32,123 bases of DNA, from contig CANPTH010000050.1 of the NCBI GenBank assembly GCA_947576945.1, forward strand, positions 1 to 32,123, written 5' to 3'. Position numbers and translations under genes: made by a program. Within the stretch, counting starts at the first letter, position 1. Every line of letters starts with the position of its first letter. Below the pieces are notes generated by a model that did no database searches, was not told the origin of the DNA, and saw nothing but the letters and a program-made list of their open reading frames with translations. Below are positions 1 through 8,531 of this stretch, in pieces. Source of the DNA: an uncultured Lachnospiraceae bacterium. GTDB taxonomy: Bacteria; Bacillota; Clostridia; Lachnospirales; Lachnospiraceae.

Positions 1-47
1 TCATCTGTTTCATCAAGGAAAATTTCAAGATATTGACTAACGTCCAT
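1..47 (-). CDS. cheA: Chemotaxis histidine kinase CheA, N-terminal fragment
   Basis: Only the first 15 codons are in the window; the gene continues past the left edge. The peptide begins MDVSQYLEIFLDETD, which matches the usual start of Firmicutes CheA, where the first helix of the phosphotransfer (Hpt/P1) domain begins. The ATG lies one base after the cheB stop codon, with a G-rich ribosome site inside the end of cheB, so the two are translationally coupled. CheA would autophosphorylate in receptor arrays and pass phosphate to CheY and CheB, both encoded in this cluster. The identification rests on a short peptide plus context, so it is good but not certain. Confidence 0.8.
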   Translation of the reverse strand, partial: MDVSQYLEIFLDETD

Positions 48-48
48 A

Positions 49-1122
49 TTATTTTACCCCCACGTTCATAATAATTTCCTGTGCGATTTGTTCAAGCGAT
101 ACGACCTGGTCTGTCACACCGGCTTTTACAACACTTTTTGGCATTCCATACACTGCACATGTGCTCTCTTCCTGCGCAATCACATGAATCTTCTTCCTTA
201 CCTTCAGATTCTTGATTCCCTGTGTGCCATCAGCGCCCATGCCGGTCATAACAACGCAGACAATCTGATCATATTTGCTGTCTCTTAAAGATTCATACAT
301 ATAGTTGGCACAGGGTTTTACGCCTTCTCTGGAAGGCTCATCTGAGTAATGAATGACATGTCTTCCGCCTGAATATATTACATTTAAATGTTTGCCGCCT
401 CTGGCTATGTATACCGTACCTGCCTCGAGCGCGTCGCCTTCCACCGCCTCCTTGACAGAGACTTCGCTGAGCGTATCCAGTCTTTCCGCCAGAGATGCCG
501 TAAAACCTGCCGGCATGTGCTGTACGATCACCACCGGTGCATTCAGCTTCCTCGGCAGTCTTGGAATCACAGACTGCAGAGCCTTGGGCCCTCCCGTGGA
601 ACTTGCCAGCGCCACAACTTTATTTCCCATGGCTGCAGAAGAATGTTTCCCAACCAATCCCAATATTTTCTTGGAGGCCTTTACATCTTCCGCCGTAAAA
701 ATCTTACTTTTAAAAGACGGAATCCTGGATTCTGCAACCGCTGCCAGAATCTCCAGCATCTTCCTCCTAAAATCGTCGCCTCTGCAGTCCATTGCATTGT
801 TCGGTTTATGAATAAAATCCAGTGCCCCCAGTTCCAGCGCATCCAACGTGGTTTTCGCACCTTCCCTGGTATCGGTACTGGCCATCATAACTCTCGTTGC
901 AATCTTACGGTCATGTAATTCTTTTAACAGCTCCAAGCCATTCATCTGCGGCATATTAACATCCAGCACCACCGCATCGTATGTCTTCCTGCCAAGCAGA
1001 TCCAGTGCTTCCACACCATTATTGGCGCGATCTTCTACATGAAACCTGCTGTCGCTGTTTATTATATCACAAAGAACCCTTCTCATGAGTGCAGAGTCAT
1101 CAACAACCAGTATTTTTTTCAT
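49..1122 (-). CDS. cheB: Chemotaxis protein-glutamate methylesterase CheB
   Basis: 357-residue response regulator that removes methyl groups from (and deamidates) chemoreceptors when phosphorylated by CheA, giving adaptation. The receiver domain is residues 1-120, with acidic pair D8/D9, phospho-acceptor D54 (in VVLDVNMP) and lysine K106. The catalytic domain fills about 165-355, with nucleophile S175 in ASSTGG, H202 in VQHMPAGF and the late aspartate in GMGADG. An open reading frame continues 22 codons upstream, but the ATG at 1122 is chosen because it is preceded by GGGAGG at proper spacing and starts MKKILVVDD like the family. It sits between the PilZ gene and cheA. No cheR is in the window. 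Confidence 0.96.
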   Translation of the reverse strand: MKKILVVDDSALMRRVLCDIINSDSRFHVEDRANNGVEALDLLGRKTYDAVVLDVNMPQMNGLELLKELHDRKIATRVMMASTDTREGAKTTLDALELGALDFIHKPNNAMDCRGDDFRRKMLEILAAVAESRIPSFKSKIFTAEDVKASKKILGLVGKHSSAAMGNKVVALASSTGGPKALQSVIPRLPRKLNAPVVIVQHMPAGFTASLAERLDTLSEVSVKEAVEGDALEAGTVYIARGGKHLNVIYSGGRHVIHYSDEPSREGVKPCANYMYESLRDSKYDQIVCVVMTGMGADGTQGIKNLKVRKKIHVIAQEESTCAVYGMPKSVVKAGVTDQVVSLEQIAQEIIMNVGVK

Positions 1123-1141
1123 GATGATACCTCCCGTCCGT

Positions 1142-1897
1142 TTACCAGTTCTTCTTCTGCTTTCTAAGTGTTTTACGCTCCGCATCAAAAATATATTTGA
1201 TGATTTCTTCTCTTTCCTCTGTATCTACATTAATATATTGAATTCTGTGTTCATAAGAGCCGGAACGATTTTCCACTTCCTTAACGGACAATACCTTCCC
1301 GACAAGACTGTATTCCTTCTCTTCCTTATCCACCAGCAGCCGATATCTGCACATGATCAAACTGTCCACTTCATATGCATAGTCCGCAACAAAGCGAAGC
1401 CCGCCTCCGCTTATGTCTACGATCACACTGTCCTTAAGCGGTAATTCCGATATTCTCCTCTTCATCTGTCCGGACTCTGCAAGCCTTGCTTCTTCTGCCT
1501 GAAGCGGTCTGGACGCCATCTCCAACGCACAGCTGAGACGATAGTATTCTCTTCTCTGGTACTTACGCAGATTGCTGGTCAGATCCATCACCAGAACAAA
1601 CACATTGCCTTCCTTATACCGATCCACAATCCTGGCGTAGCACTGATACAATCCCATTTCGGTAAAGAAATAAAGATCATATTCTCCATCCACAGGCAGC
1701 GTAATGACTCTTGACTTCTCCATCGGCATCAGAATCTCAATCCGATCCTCTGAGAGAATATCCAGCACCTTGCTTTGATATCCTCTGCTTCCGCCTCCCG
1801 CTCTGACCTCTTCTCCTTCTTCCAGCTCCAGATGCTCCATTTCCTGTAAATCCACCCGACAGCCTGGAACCACATATTTTCCCAAAAGATTTGCCAT
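1142..1897 (-). CDS. YcgR/MotI-like PilZ-domain flagellar brake protein (c-di-GMP receptor)
   Basis: 251-residue cytoplasmic protein with the two-domain layout of YcgR-type flagellar brakes: an N-terminal beta-barrel YcgR-N-like region (about 10-105) and a C-terminal PilZ domain (about 112-235). Both c-di-GMP-binding signatures are intact: RxxxR at R116-R120 (RREYYR) and DxSxxG at D161-G166 (DISGGG). Members such as B. subtilis MotI (YpfA/DgrA) and E. coli YcgR bind c-di-GMP and then act on the stator or switch to slow or stop rotation. Start at 1897 is set by an AGGAGG five bases upstream; the seven residues before it in the open frame are unlikely to be translated. Its place between flhG and cheB supports a motility role. 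No membrane segment is seen. Confidence 0.9.
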   Translation of the reverse strand: MANLLGKYVVPGCRVDLQEMEHLELEEGEEVRAGGGSRGYQSKVLDILSEDRIEILMPMEKSRVITLPVDGEYDLYFFTEMGLYQCYARIVDRYKEGNVFVLVMDLTSNLRKYQRREYYRLSCALEMASRPLQAEEARLAESGQMKRRISELPLKDSVIVDISGGGLRFVADYAYEVDSLIMCRYRLLVDKEEKEYSLVGKVLSVKEVENRSGSYEHRIQYINVDTEEREEIIKYIFDAERKTLRKQKKNW

Positions 1898-1985
1898 GTT
1901 ATCCTCCTCTCCGGGCATTTTAATCTGCCACAGATCCTATTTCTCTATCATGATGTTCGCTCATAACAGTCCGGTTATCTTCTCT

Positions 1986-2861
1986 CTATCTTTTACCAAT
2001 GATATGAGAAAAAAATGCTGCCATTCCACGTTTCGTCAAACTTCTGTTTAATTCCTTATTCATCAGTTTAGCAGCCAATGCCTCATAGGCAAGAGAAGCC
2101 CTGGCCCGTGGATTCTCCAACGACACCGGCATCTGCTGCATAACCGCTTTAGCCAGCTGCTGATCCTGGGGGATCATCCCCAGATACGTAATGGGTACTC
2201 TTAAATAACGTACTACCACCGCCTCCAGTTTAGAGAACAGAGCTTCCGCTTCCGTCTCATCTGCCACTTTATTCGCAATCACCTTAACCGTTGTCGTTTC
2301 ACTGGAATATCTTGGATGTCTGTTCAAAGCCTTAAGCAGCGAGTAAGAATCCGTGATAGACGTCGGCTCCGGCGTCGTAACAAGCAGGATCTCGCCGCTT
2401 GCCACCAGGAATTCCAGTACGGCATCCGATATGCCGGCCCCTGTATCTATGATAATGGTATCCGCCATCTCGTCCAGCTGTACCAGATTCTGCACGATAT
2501 AATTCAGATAATCCCTGCTCAAATTCGACATACCCGCTATGCCGGAACCTCCTGAGATAAAACCGACCTCCATTGGTCCCCAGGTAATAATATCCCTGAT
2601 ATTCTTCCCCTGGTAAATCAGATCACATAAATTATGCTTCGGTACAGCTCCAAACATGATTTCAATATTGGCCAGGCCAAAATCTGCATCCAGTATAATA
2701 ACTTTTTGTCCCATCTTCCGAAACTGTATCGCCAGATTAATTGCGGTATTGGATTTCCCCACACCGCCCTTACCGCTCGTAACAGTAATCACTCTCGCCA
2801 AAGGTGTATGCGGCTGACTGCTTGCCTTAATTATATTCCTTAATTGTTCAGCCTGATCCAT
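1986..2861 (-). CDS. flhG: Flagellar number regulator FlhG (MinD-like ATPase, YlxH)
   Basis: 291-residue MinD/ParA-family ATPase. The deviant Walker A motif SGKGGVGKSN is at residues 29-38, with switch motifs ILDADFGLANIE and IIDTGAG downstream. The extreme N-terminus reads MDQAEQLRNI, the DQAxxLR motif that in FlhG proteins stimulates FlhF GTPase activity, so the FlhF-activating helix looks intact. FlhG limits flagellar number and helps load FliM/FliY onto the growing C-ring. The gene lies just downstream of flhF with an AAGGAGGAAG ribosome site overlapping the flhF stop region, the usual pairing. The C-terminus should carry the membrane-targeting helix; the tail is basic and hydrophobic, consistent with this. 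Confidence 0.94.
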   Translation of the reverse strand: MDQAEQLRNIIKASSQPHTPLARVITVTSGKGGVGKSNTAINLAIQFRKMGQKVIILDADFGLANIEIMFGAVPKHNLCDLIYQGKNIRDIITWGPMEVGFISGGSGIAGMSNLSRDYLNYIVQNLVQLDEMADTIIIDTGAGISDAVLEFLVASGEILLVTTPEPTSITDSYSLLKALNRHPRYSSETTTVKVIANKVADETEAEALFSKLEAVVVRYLRVPITYLGMIPQDQQLAKAVMQQMPVSLENPRARASLAYEALAAKLMNKELNRSLTKRGMAAFFSHIIGKR

Positions 2862-2873
2862 CAGCCTTCCTCC

Positions 2874-4100
2874 TTAGTTCTTTCCTCCAAGCAGCTTCTT
2901 GACCGTGCTTTGTGGATTAAACTCCTCAATATCATCCGGAACATTCTGTCCATAAGTCACATAAGACAGAGATGCTCCTGTATATAATTTCAGATTCAGC
3001 AGATTCCCAAGCGTAGTCGTTTCATCCAGCTTTGTAAAGATCAGTTTATAATCTGCAATCTCTTTATAAGAATCTGCGATACTGACCAGATCACGATACT
3101 TTGTCGTAGCGCTCAAAACCAGGTAAACCTCTTTATCCACCTTATTACCATCCACAGAATGAATAAAGCTGCCCATGCTCTCTTTTTGTGTTGTATTCTG
3201 ATGGGAATGCCCTGCCGTGTCGACCAGGATATAGTCATAGTCCTTAAAGTCTTCCATGGCCTTGCCTACTTCTTCCACCGTATAGATAATGCGGAACGGC
3301 ACTTCCAGAATATTTGCATAGATACGCAGCTGCTCCGCCGCCGCGATTCGATAGGTATCTGCGGTAAGCAGCGCCACCTTCTTCTTCTGATCCACTCTGA
3401 ATATAGAAGCAAGCTTGGCGATCGTAGTTGTTTTACCGACTCCTGTTGGTCCAATAAAGAATACGATCTTAATACCGTTTTCTGCCGGCGTAATACAATC
3501 CGGTTTACCAAACTTAAGAATCATCTTCTGGTAGATGTTGGCCAGTGCATAATCAAACGGCATATTGGGTTTATTGATCTGCCCGATCTCATCGATGATC
3601 TCCCCGGCATATTTTTCATCTACTTCATTATCCAGCATTGTATCATGGAGCAGCTTCATGAATTTGTCGATTTCTGTCTCTGCCTTCGGCTCCTCCTGCT
3701 TCTCTTCCTTTTTATCCTCTTTTTCCTTCTCCTCTTCCGGCTTCTGCAGCTGCTGCTCCAGCAAAGACTGTAAGCTGTCCAGCTTCTCCTCGATCGCACT
3801 GCTCTCTTTCTTTGTCTTCTCTTCCACAGCCTCCGGTTCCACAGGCGCCGGTATAACAGGCGTCTCTTTCGGCTGATTGGATGCTATGACATTATTGATC
3901 GCCGATACAGCCGCCGTATACTTCTCGCTTTCCTCCTCAAGGGCCACCGTCACCTCCACCGTATGCGGTTTCAGAAACGCAAACAGGCCCTTAGCCTTTA
4001 TGTCCTTGACATTCATGACCACAACACCCTCGCCCAATTCCTTTTTGGCATTGGCTATGGCTTCGTTTTCTGTTTTTGCCGTAAATTTCTTTATTATCAT
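2874..4100 (-). CDS. flhF: Flagellar biosynthesis SRP-like GTPase FlhF
   Basis: 408-residue SRP-type GTPase that marks the site of flagellar assembly. It has an N-terminal basic region (1-60), a highly charged Glu/Lys-rich linker (about 90-145), an NG domain with P-loop GPTGVGKTT at 217-225, the DTAGH motif and the TKLDE guanine-specificity motif near the C-terminus. The length is typical for FlhF; the Lys/Glu-only stretch is the part most variable in the family. The start ATG overlaps the flhA stop (TAATG), indicating tight translational coupling. Partner FlhG follows immediately. FlhF and FlhG together control where flagella form and how many. Confidence 0.95.
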   Translation of the reverse strand: MIIKKFTAKTENEAIANAKKELGEGVVVMNVKDIKAKGLFAFLKPHTVEVTVALEEESEKYTAAVSAINNVIASNQPKETPVIPAPVEPEAVEEKTKKESSAIEEKLDSLQSLLEQQLQKPEEEKEKEDKKEEKQEEPKAETEIDKFMKLLHDTMLDNEVDEKYAGEIIDEIGQINKPNMPFDYALANIYQKMILKFGKPDCITPAENGIKIVFFIGPTGVGKTTTIAKLASIFRVDQKKKVALLTADTYRIAAAEQLRIYANILEVPFRIIYTVEEVGKAMEDFKDYDYILVDTAGHSHQNTTQKESMGSFIHSVDGNKVDKEVYLVLSATTKYRDLVSIADSYKEIADYKLIFTKLDETTTLGNLLNLKLYTGASLSYVTYGQNVPDDIEEFNPQSTVKKLLGGKN

Positions 4101-6142
4101 TATGCTGTCACCATCCCAACAGACTGTAATTCAATATTTGATTCCACTTCATTGTATGATACAACTACCAGATCCTTATAGTAATCTTCCGTCAGTTTCT
4201 TAAAATATACTCTCACAATAGGCGATGTAATGATTACAGGCATCTTACCAAGATCTTCCAGCTTCTTCGTCTCCACACCCACTGAATCCATGATCGCCTT
4301 CGTCTTACTCGGATCCAATGTCAGATAAGCGCCCTGCTCTGTCTGCTTCACGCTGCCCATGATCTCCTGTTCCAGCTTCGGATCCAGCGTCACAACACTT
4401 GTAGTCTCATTGGCAGGGAAGAATTTGTTGGATATCGCCCGCTTGAGACTCTGTCTGACATACTCTGTCAGGATATCCGTATCCCTTGTAGTTGCCGCAT
4501 AGTCGGCAAGCGTCTCAAAAATACTCAACAGGTCTCTGATAGATATGCCTTCTCTCAACAGATTCTGCAATACTTTCTGAATCTCACCAAGCCCAAGCAG
4601 CTTCGGCACCAGTTCCTCCACCAAAGAAGGATTGGACTCCCGAAGATTGTTGACCAGATTCTGAACATCCTGTCTTGTCAGCAGTTCCGCTATGTACTGC
4701 CTGATGATTTCGGTCAAATGCGTCGCTATAATAGACGGCGGATCTACCACAGTATATCCCATACTCTCCGCCCGTTCCCTCTGTCCTTCCGTAATCCAGA
4801 TCGCCGGCAGATGGAAGGATGGCTCGAACGTAGGGATACCGGTGATCTCCTCCTCAACATATCCAGGGTTCATCGCCATATAATGATCAAAGAGGATCTC
4901 GCCCTCACTGACCTGAACACCCTTGATCTTAATGATGTACTGGTTAGGATTAAGCTGTATATTATCGCGCAGACGTATGATCGGAACCACAGTACCAAGC
5001 TCCAGCGCAATCTGACGTCTGATCATAACAACCCGGTCTAACAGGTCACCACCCTGATTGACATCTGCCAGCGGTATGATACCATAACCAAATTCCAATT
5101 CGATTGGATCCACCTGCAGCAGAGATGTGACATTTTCCGGCTGCCTTATTTCTTCGGCCGCAGCCTCCTCCTCATCTGCTTCATGCTCGATTTCCGCCGT
5201 TTCGATCGTACCGGCCATAATTCTCCCGGCCACAATAAATACCATTCCCATACCTACAAACACCACGGAATTGAGCGGTGTAACAATACCAAGGCCTGCC
5301 ATAACCGCACCAACCAGATACAGCACCTTCGGCACTCCAAACAGCTGGCCGATCAATACCGTACCAAAATCCGCATCCTTAGACCCTTTCGTCACCAGAA
5401 TACCGGTTGACAGAGAGATCAACAGGGAAGGAATCTGGCTCACCAGACCGTCACCGATGGTCAGGATCGTAAAAGTCGACAAGGCCTCATTCAATTCCAT
5501 TCCCTGACGCAGTACTCCCATCGTAATACCGCCAATGATATTGATCACCGTAATAAAAAGGCCTGCCGCTGCATCTCCTTTAACATACTTTACGGCACCG
5601 TCCATGGAACCGAAGAAGCTTGCCTCCTCCTGTATCTTCTCACGACGTCTCTTCGCCTCTGCATCGTTGATCGCGCCGGTATTTAAGTCCGCATCGATCG
5701 CCATCTGCTTACCAGGCATCGCATCCAGCGTAAATCTCGCCGTAACCTCAGCCACACGTTCGGAACCTTTATTTATGATCATAAACTGCACGATGATCAG
5801 AATGATAAAAACAATACAGCCTACAACAATATCATTACCACCCACATACTGTCCAAAAGTACGCACCACATTACCCGGGTCACCGGTGGTCAGGATCAGC
5901 TTGGTCGAAGAAACATTCAGAGCAATCCTGAATACTGTTGTAAAAAGCAGAATCGTCGGGAAGTACGACATGCTCAACACTTCATTGGCAAACATACAGC
6001 CAAACAGAACCGTAAATGCCACCGCAATATTACATGCCAGCAATACATCCAGAAGTCCCGCAGGAACAGACACGATCAACATGATAAACGCTGCAAGTAC
6101 ATATGCGGTTACACCCAGATCAGCCTTCCTCAATTTTCCCAT
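4100..6142 (-). CDS. flhA: Flagellar export gate protein FlhA
   Basis: 680-residue integral membrane protein of the FHIPEP family, which forms the nonameric export-gate ring of the flagellar type III apparatus. The first ~330 residues carry about eight hydrophobic membrane segments, including a GQYVGGNDIVVG stretch and the conserved DAMPGKQMAIDADLN loop. The rest is the cytoplasmic substrate/chaperone docking domain with conserved PAIWI and YTVVDPPSIIATHL elements. Length is normal. The ATG at 6142 has an AAGGAG site about ten bases upstream. There is a 112-bp gap to flhB upstream containing a small perfect hairpin, while downstream it overlaps flhF by one base. Confidence 0.97.
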   Translation of the reverse strand: MGKLRKADLGVTAYVLAAFIMLIVSVPAGLLDVLLACNIAVAFTVLFGCMFANEVLSMSYFPTILLFTTVFRIALNVSSTKLILTTGDPGNVVRTFGQYVGGNDIVVGCIVFIILIIVQFMIINKGSERVAEVTARFTLDAMPGKQMAIDADLNTGAINDAEAKRRREKIQEEASFFGSMDGAVKYVKGDAAAGLFITVINIIGGITMGVLRQGMELNEALSTFTILTIGDGLVSQIPSLLISLSTGILVTKGSKDADFGTVLIGQLFGVPKVLYLVGAVMAGLGIVTPLNSVVFVGMGMVFIVAGRIMAGTIETAEIEHEADEEEAAAEEIRQPENVTSLLQVDPIELEFGYGIIPLADVNQGGDLLDRVVMIRRQIALELGTVVPIIRLRDNIQLNPNQYIIKIKGVQVSEGEILFDHYMAMNPGYVEEEITGIPTFEPSFHLPAIWITEGQRERAESMGYTVVDPPSIIATHLTEIIRQYIAELLTRQDVQNLVNNLRESNPSLVEELVPKLLGLGEIQKVLQNLLREGISIRDLLSIFETLADYAATTRDTDILTEYVRQSLKRAISNKFFPANETTSVVTLDPKLEQEIMGSVKQTEQGAYLTLDPSKTKAIMDSVGVETKKLEDLGKMPVIITSPIVRVYFKKLTEDYYKDLVVVSYNEVESNIELQSVGMVTA

Positions 6143-6222
6143 GACTGCTCTTTTCTCCTTTCCATCCAGTAATCTCTCTTTAATGATATAAATATTCCGG
6201 GCTTATACCTATGCAGCCCTCC

Positions 6223-6239
6223 ACAGGAACATTTCCTGT
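6223..6239 (-). other. Perfect short hairpin in the flhB-flhA gap
   Basis: The + strand reads acaggaa-cat-ttcctgt, a perfect 7-bp inverted repeat with a 3-base loop. On the minus-strand mRNA it lies 15 bases after the flhB stop codon and about 80 bases before flhA. No U-tract follows, so it is not a typical intrinsic terminator. A second weaker stem (gggct/agccc with an 11-base loop, about 6199-6219) follows on the transcript. A role in mRNA processing or stability is possible but not shown. Confidence 0.4.
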
Positions 6240-6254
6240 CAAAGGTATTTCCTA

Positions 6255-7367
6255 TCATACTTTACCCTGCAAATGATATACAAAAGCCAGAACTTCCGCC
6301 ACCGCCTGATACAGCTCCGGCGGCACTACACTGCCAATATCCACATTGGCGTATAACATACGCGCAAGCGGTTTGTTTTCTACGATTTCTATACGATTCG
6401 CTTTGGCGGTTTCCTTAATCTTCTGCGCCAGGTAATCCGCTCCCTTGGCTACAACATAAGGTGCGTCATACAACTCAGGATCGTATTTGATCGCCACCGC
6501 ATAATGCGTCGGATTCGTAATGACTACATCTGCCTGCGGCAGCTGCTGCATCATACGCCGTCTTGATGCCTCCTGCATTCTCTGACGCTGTTTACTCTTG
6601 ATCTGCGGATCACCTTCCTGATTCTTATACTCGTCTTTGACCTCCTGCTTGGTCATTTTCATATCCTTCTTGAACTTCACCTTCTGGTAAATATAGTCCG
6701 CCAGGGCAATGATCATATAAAAAAGCGATATGCGCATCCCAAGACTCACTACCAGCTGACCAACCTGCAGAAGCCCCTGATTCAAAGACATATCATAAAA
6801 CAGAAACAATGGCGGCATATTATCCTTAAGATAAGAATAAACAACATACGCTATCAATCCGATCTTAAGAATCGATTTCACCAGTTCTACCAGCGAATTG
6901 ATAGAAAAGAAACGTTTGAATCCATTAATCGGATTCAATTTATTGAATCTTGGCTGTAGAGGCTTTAACGTCGGCTGCCATTTTACCTGGATCACATTCG
7001 TCACAAATGCCACCAGAAATCCCACTGCCAGAAATGGCGCCATTGTCACCAGGATACGAAGCATGGCACTCACAAAAAGAGTACTGATCGTCCTCTCCGG
7101 TATAAAACCGTCATATAACTTAATGTACTCCGGTATCCTGGAATAAACATCATACATATTCCCTACAAAAAAGGTACCCATATATTCAATCCAAAAGGAA
7201 AGCAATATGAAGAACGCAAGCAGCTCGAATGCGCTGGTCACTTCCTTACTCTTAGCAACCTGCCCTTCCTTACGGGCATCCGCCAGCTTCTTGGAAGTAG
7301 GTTCCTCTGTCTTCTCTCCTCCCGGACCGTCTTTGGCAAAGAACTGAAGATCATATTCCAGGATCAC
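6255..7367 (-). CDS. flhB: Flagellar export switch protein FlhB
   Basis: 370-residue membrane protein of the type III export gate that switches export from rod/hook to filament substrates. The N-terminus has the family pattern GEKTEEPTSKKLADARKEGQ, followed by four membrane segments (about 45-65, 95-120, 165-180, 195-225). The cytoplasmic domain contains the self-cleavage site NPTH at 285-288, intact, and ends normally. The start is GTG at 7367, which overlaps the fliR stop as GTGA, with GGAGGG about seven bases upstream. Length agrees with the family. FliK, encoded upstream in the same cluster, is the partner that triggers the specificity switch. Confidence 0.97.
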   Translation of the reverse strand: MILEYDLQFFAKDGPGGEKTEEPTSKKLADARKEGQVAKSKEVTSAFELLAFFILLSFWIEYMGTFFVGNMYDVYSRIPEYIKLYDGFIPERTISTLFVSAMLRILVTMAPFLAVGFLVAFVTNVIQVKWQPTLKPLQPRFNKLNPINGFKRFFSINSLVELVKSILKIGLIAYVVYSYLKDNMPPLFLFYDMSLNQGLLQVGQLVVSLGMRISLFYMIIALADYIYQKVKFKKDMKMTKQEVKDEYKNQEGDPQIKSKQRQRMQEASRRRMMQQLPQADVVITNPTHYAVAIKYDPELYDAPYVVAKGADYLAQKIKETAKANRIEIVENKPLARMLYANVDIGSVVPPELYQAVAEVLAFVYHLQGKV

Positions 7368-8170
7368 GTCATTCCCTCCACAAAGGATACGATCATTCTC
7401 TTCATCCCATCAAACACATAATCGGCTGCACTCGGCAGCATTCTGACTGTAAGAAATAAAATACCCAAACCAACCAGCACCTTAAGCTGCATACCGACAG
7501 CAAACATATTGAGCTGCGGAGATACCTTTGCAAGAATACCAAGAATACTGTTCAAAAGTATCATCGTACAGAAAATCGGAAGAATGATTCGAAAACCCAT
7601 AACCAGATAGTCGCCCAAAAATGTGACCACGGATTCTAAAAGAGCCTCCGTCTTGAACACAGCTCCATTAACAGGGATCAATGTAAAGCTGTCTATCAGA
7701 GCAAGGAGTAAATATTGATACATTCCCGTGATCATTAAAAATAAAGTAAACATATATTGATAAAACACACCCGTAAAGGTAGCTTGCTGTCTGGTCGTCG
7801 GATCCATCAGAGATACCATGGAAATGCCTATTTCCATATCCGCGACACTGCCGGCCAGAGAAGTAACGGTCGAACAGATCTGCGCTCCCCAGCCAATCAA
7901 AAATCCGGTCAATGCTTCCTTCATAACAACAACAGCATACCCGAGCAATGTATTATAAACCACTTCATTGCGTTCAATTCCTGTAAAAACCAGATAACTT
8001 AAAAACATACTGAATCCGATACGGATCATTCTGGGTGTATTGCTCATGGAAAAAAACGGCGCTACATAGACAAAACAGGTGATTCGCACAAGAACCAACA
8101 AAAAGTATTCTAAATCTGCATAGGTAAATGTAATATCAATCATGCTTGCACCCCATGTCAGCCTTGACAT
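7364..8170 (-). CDS. fliR: Flagellar export gate protein FliR
   Basis: Up to 268 residues, strongly hydrophobic, with about six membrane segments typical of FliR, a component of the FliP5FliQ4FliR1 export channel. The beginning YFLLVLVRITCFVYVAPFFS is the conserved first segment. Two starts are possible: ATG 8170, with a GGTGGAG site close by, or ATG 8143, which begins MIDITFTYADLE and matches the family N-terminus well; the longer form is given. It follows fliQ after a 56-bp gap and overlaps flhB by four bases. Confidence 0.95.
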   Translation of the reverse strand: MSRLTWGASMIDITFTYADLEYFLLVLVRITCFVYVAPFFSMSNTPRMIRIGFSMFLSYLVFTGIERNEVVYNTLLGYAVVVMKEALTGFLIGWGAQICSTVTSLAGSVADMEIGISMVSLMDPTTRQQATFTGVFYQYMFTLFLMITGMYQYLLLALIDSFTLIPVNGAVFKTEALLESVVTFLGDYLVMGFRIILPIFCTMILLNSILGILAKVSPQLNMFAVGMQLKVLVGLGILFLTVRMLPSAADYVFDGMKRMIVSFVEGMT

Positions 8171-8226
8171 AATTCTCCACCAAGAGCAGGGCGCCGTTAG
8201 GTGTTCTCTTCATAGTTTCACCTGCT

Positions 8227-8502
8227 CTATCTGATATAGGCATTAAAGTCAGACCACAGACTTGTCATAAACTCTACCATATTATTCATAATCCAGTCTC
8301 CCATAACGATCAGAGCCAGGAAGATGGCCAGAATCTTCGGAACGAACGTCAACGTCTGTTCCTGAATGGATGTGACTGTCTGAAAAATACTGATCAGCAG
8401 ACCAACACATAAGGACACCAGCAAAAGCGGCGCCGCACATTTAATGATCGTATAAATCGCCGTCGATGCAATGGCTGTGACGTCATCTATTACCATATCC
8501 AT
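8227..8502 (-). CDS. fliQ: Flagellar export gate protein FliQ
   Basis: 91-residue protein with two hydrophobic hairpin segments (about 17-40 and 53-75) joined by a short polar loop (QTVTSIQEQTLTFVPK), which is the FliQ signature. It packs around FliP and FliR in the export channel. Length matches the ~89-residue family. Two in-frame ATGs lie at 8502 and 8496. The GGAGGGAGG ribosome site abuts the first and is better spaced for the second (MVIDDVT), so the true protein may be 89 residues. Position between fliP and fliR is the standard order. Confidence 0.95.
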   Translation of the reverse strand: MDMVIDDVTAIASTAIYTIIKCAAPLLLVSLCVGLLISIFQTVTSIQEQTLTFVPKILAIFLALIVMGDWIMNNMVEFMTSLWSDFNAYIR

Positions 8503-8531
8503 CCTCCCTCCTGCAGTTATTCAGCTCTCTG

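Noticed and set aside
6143..6254. Searched for a c-di-GMP riboswitch or other known riboswitch in this and other leaders (27559-27597, 28566-28705, 30983-31151)
   Set aside because: No recognisable conserved core was found; only short hairpins are present.
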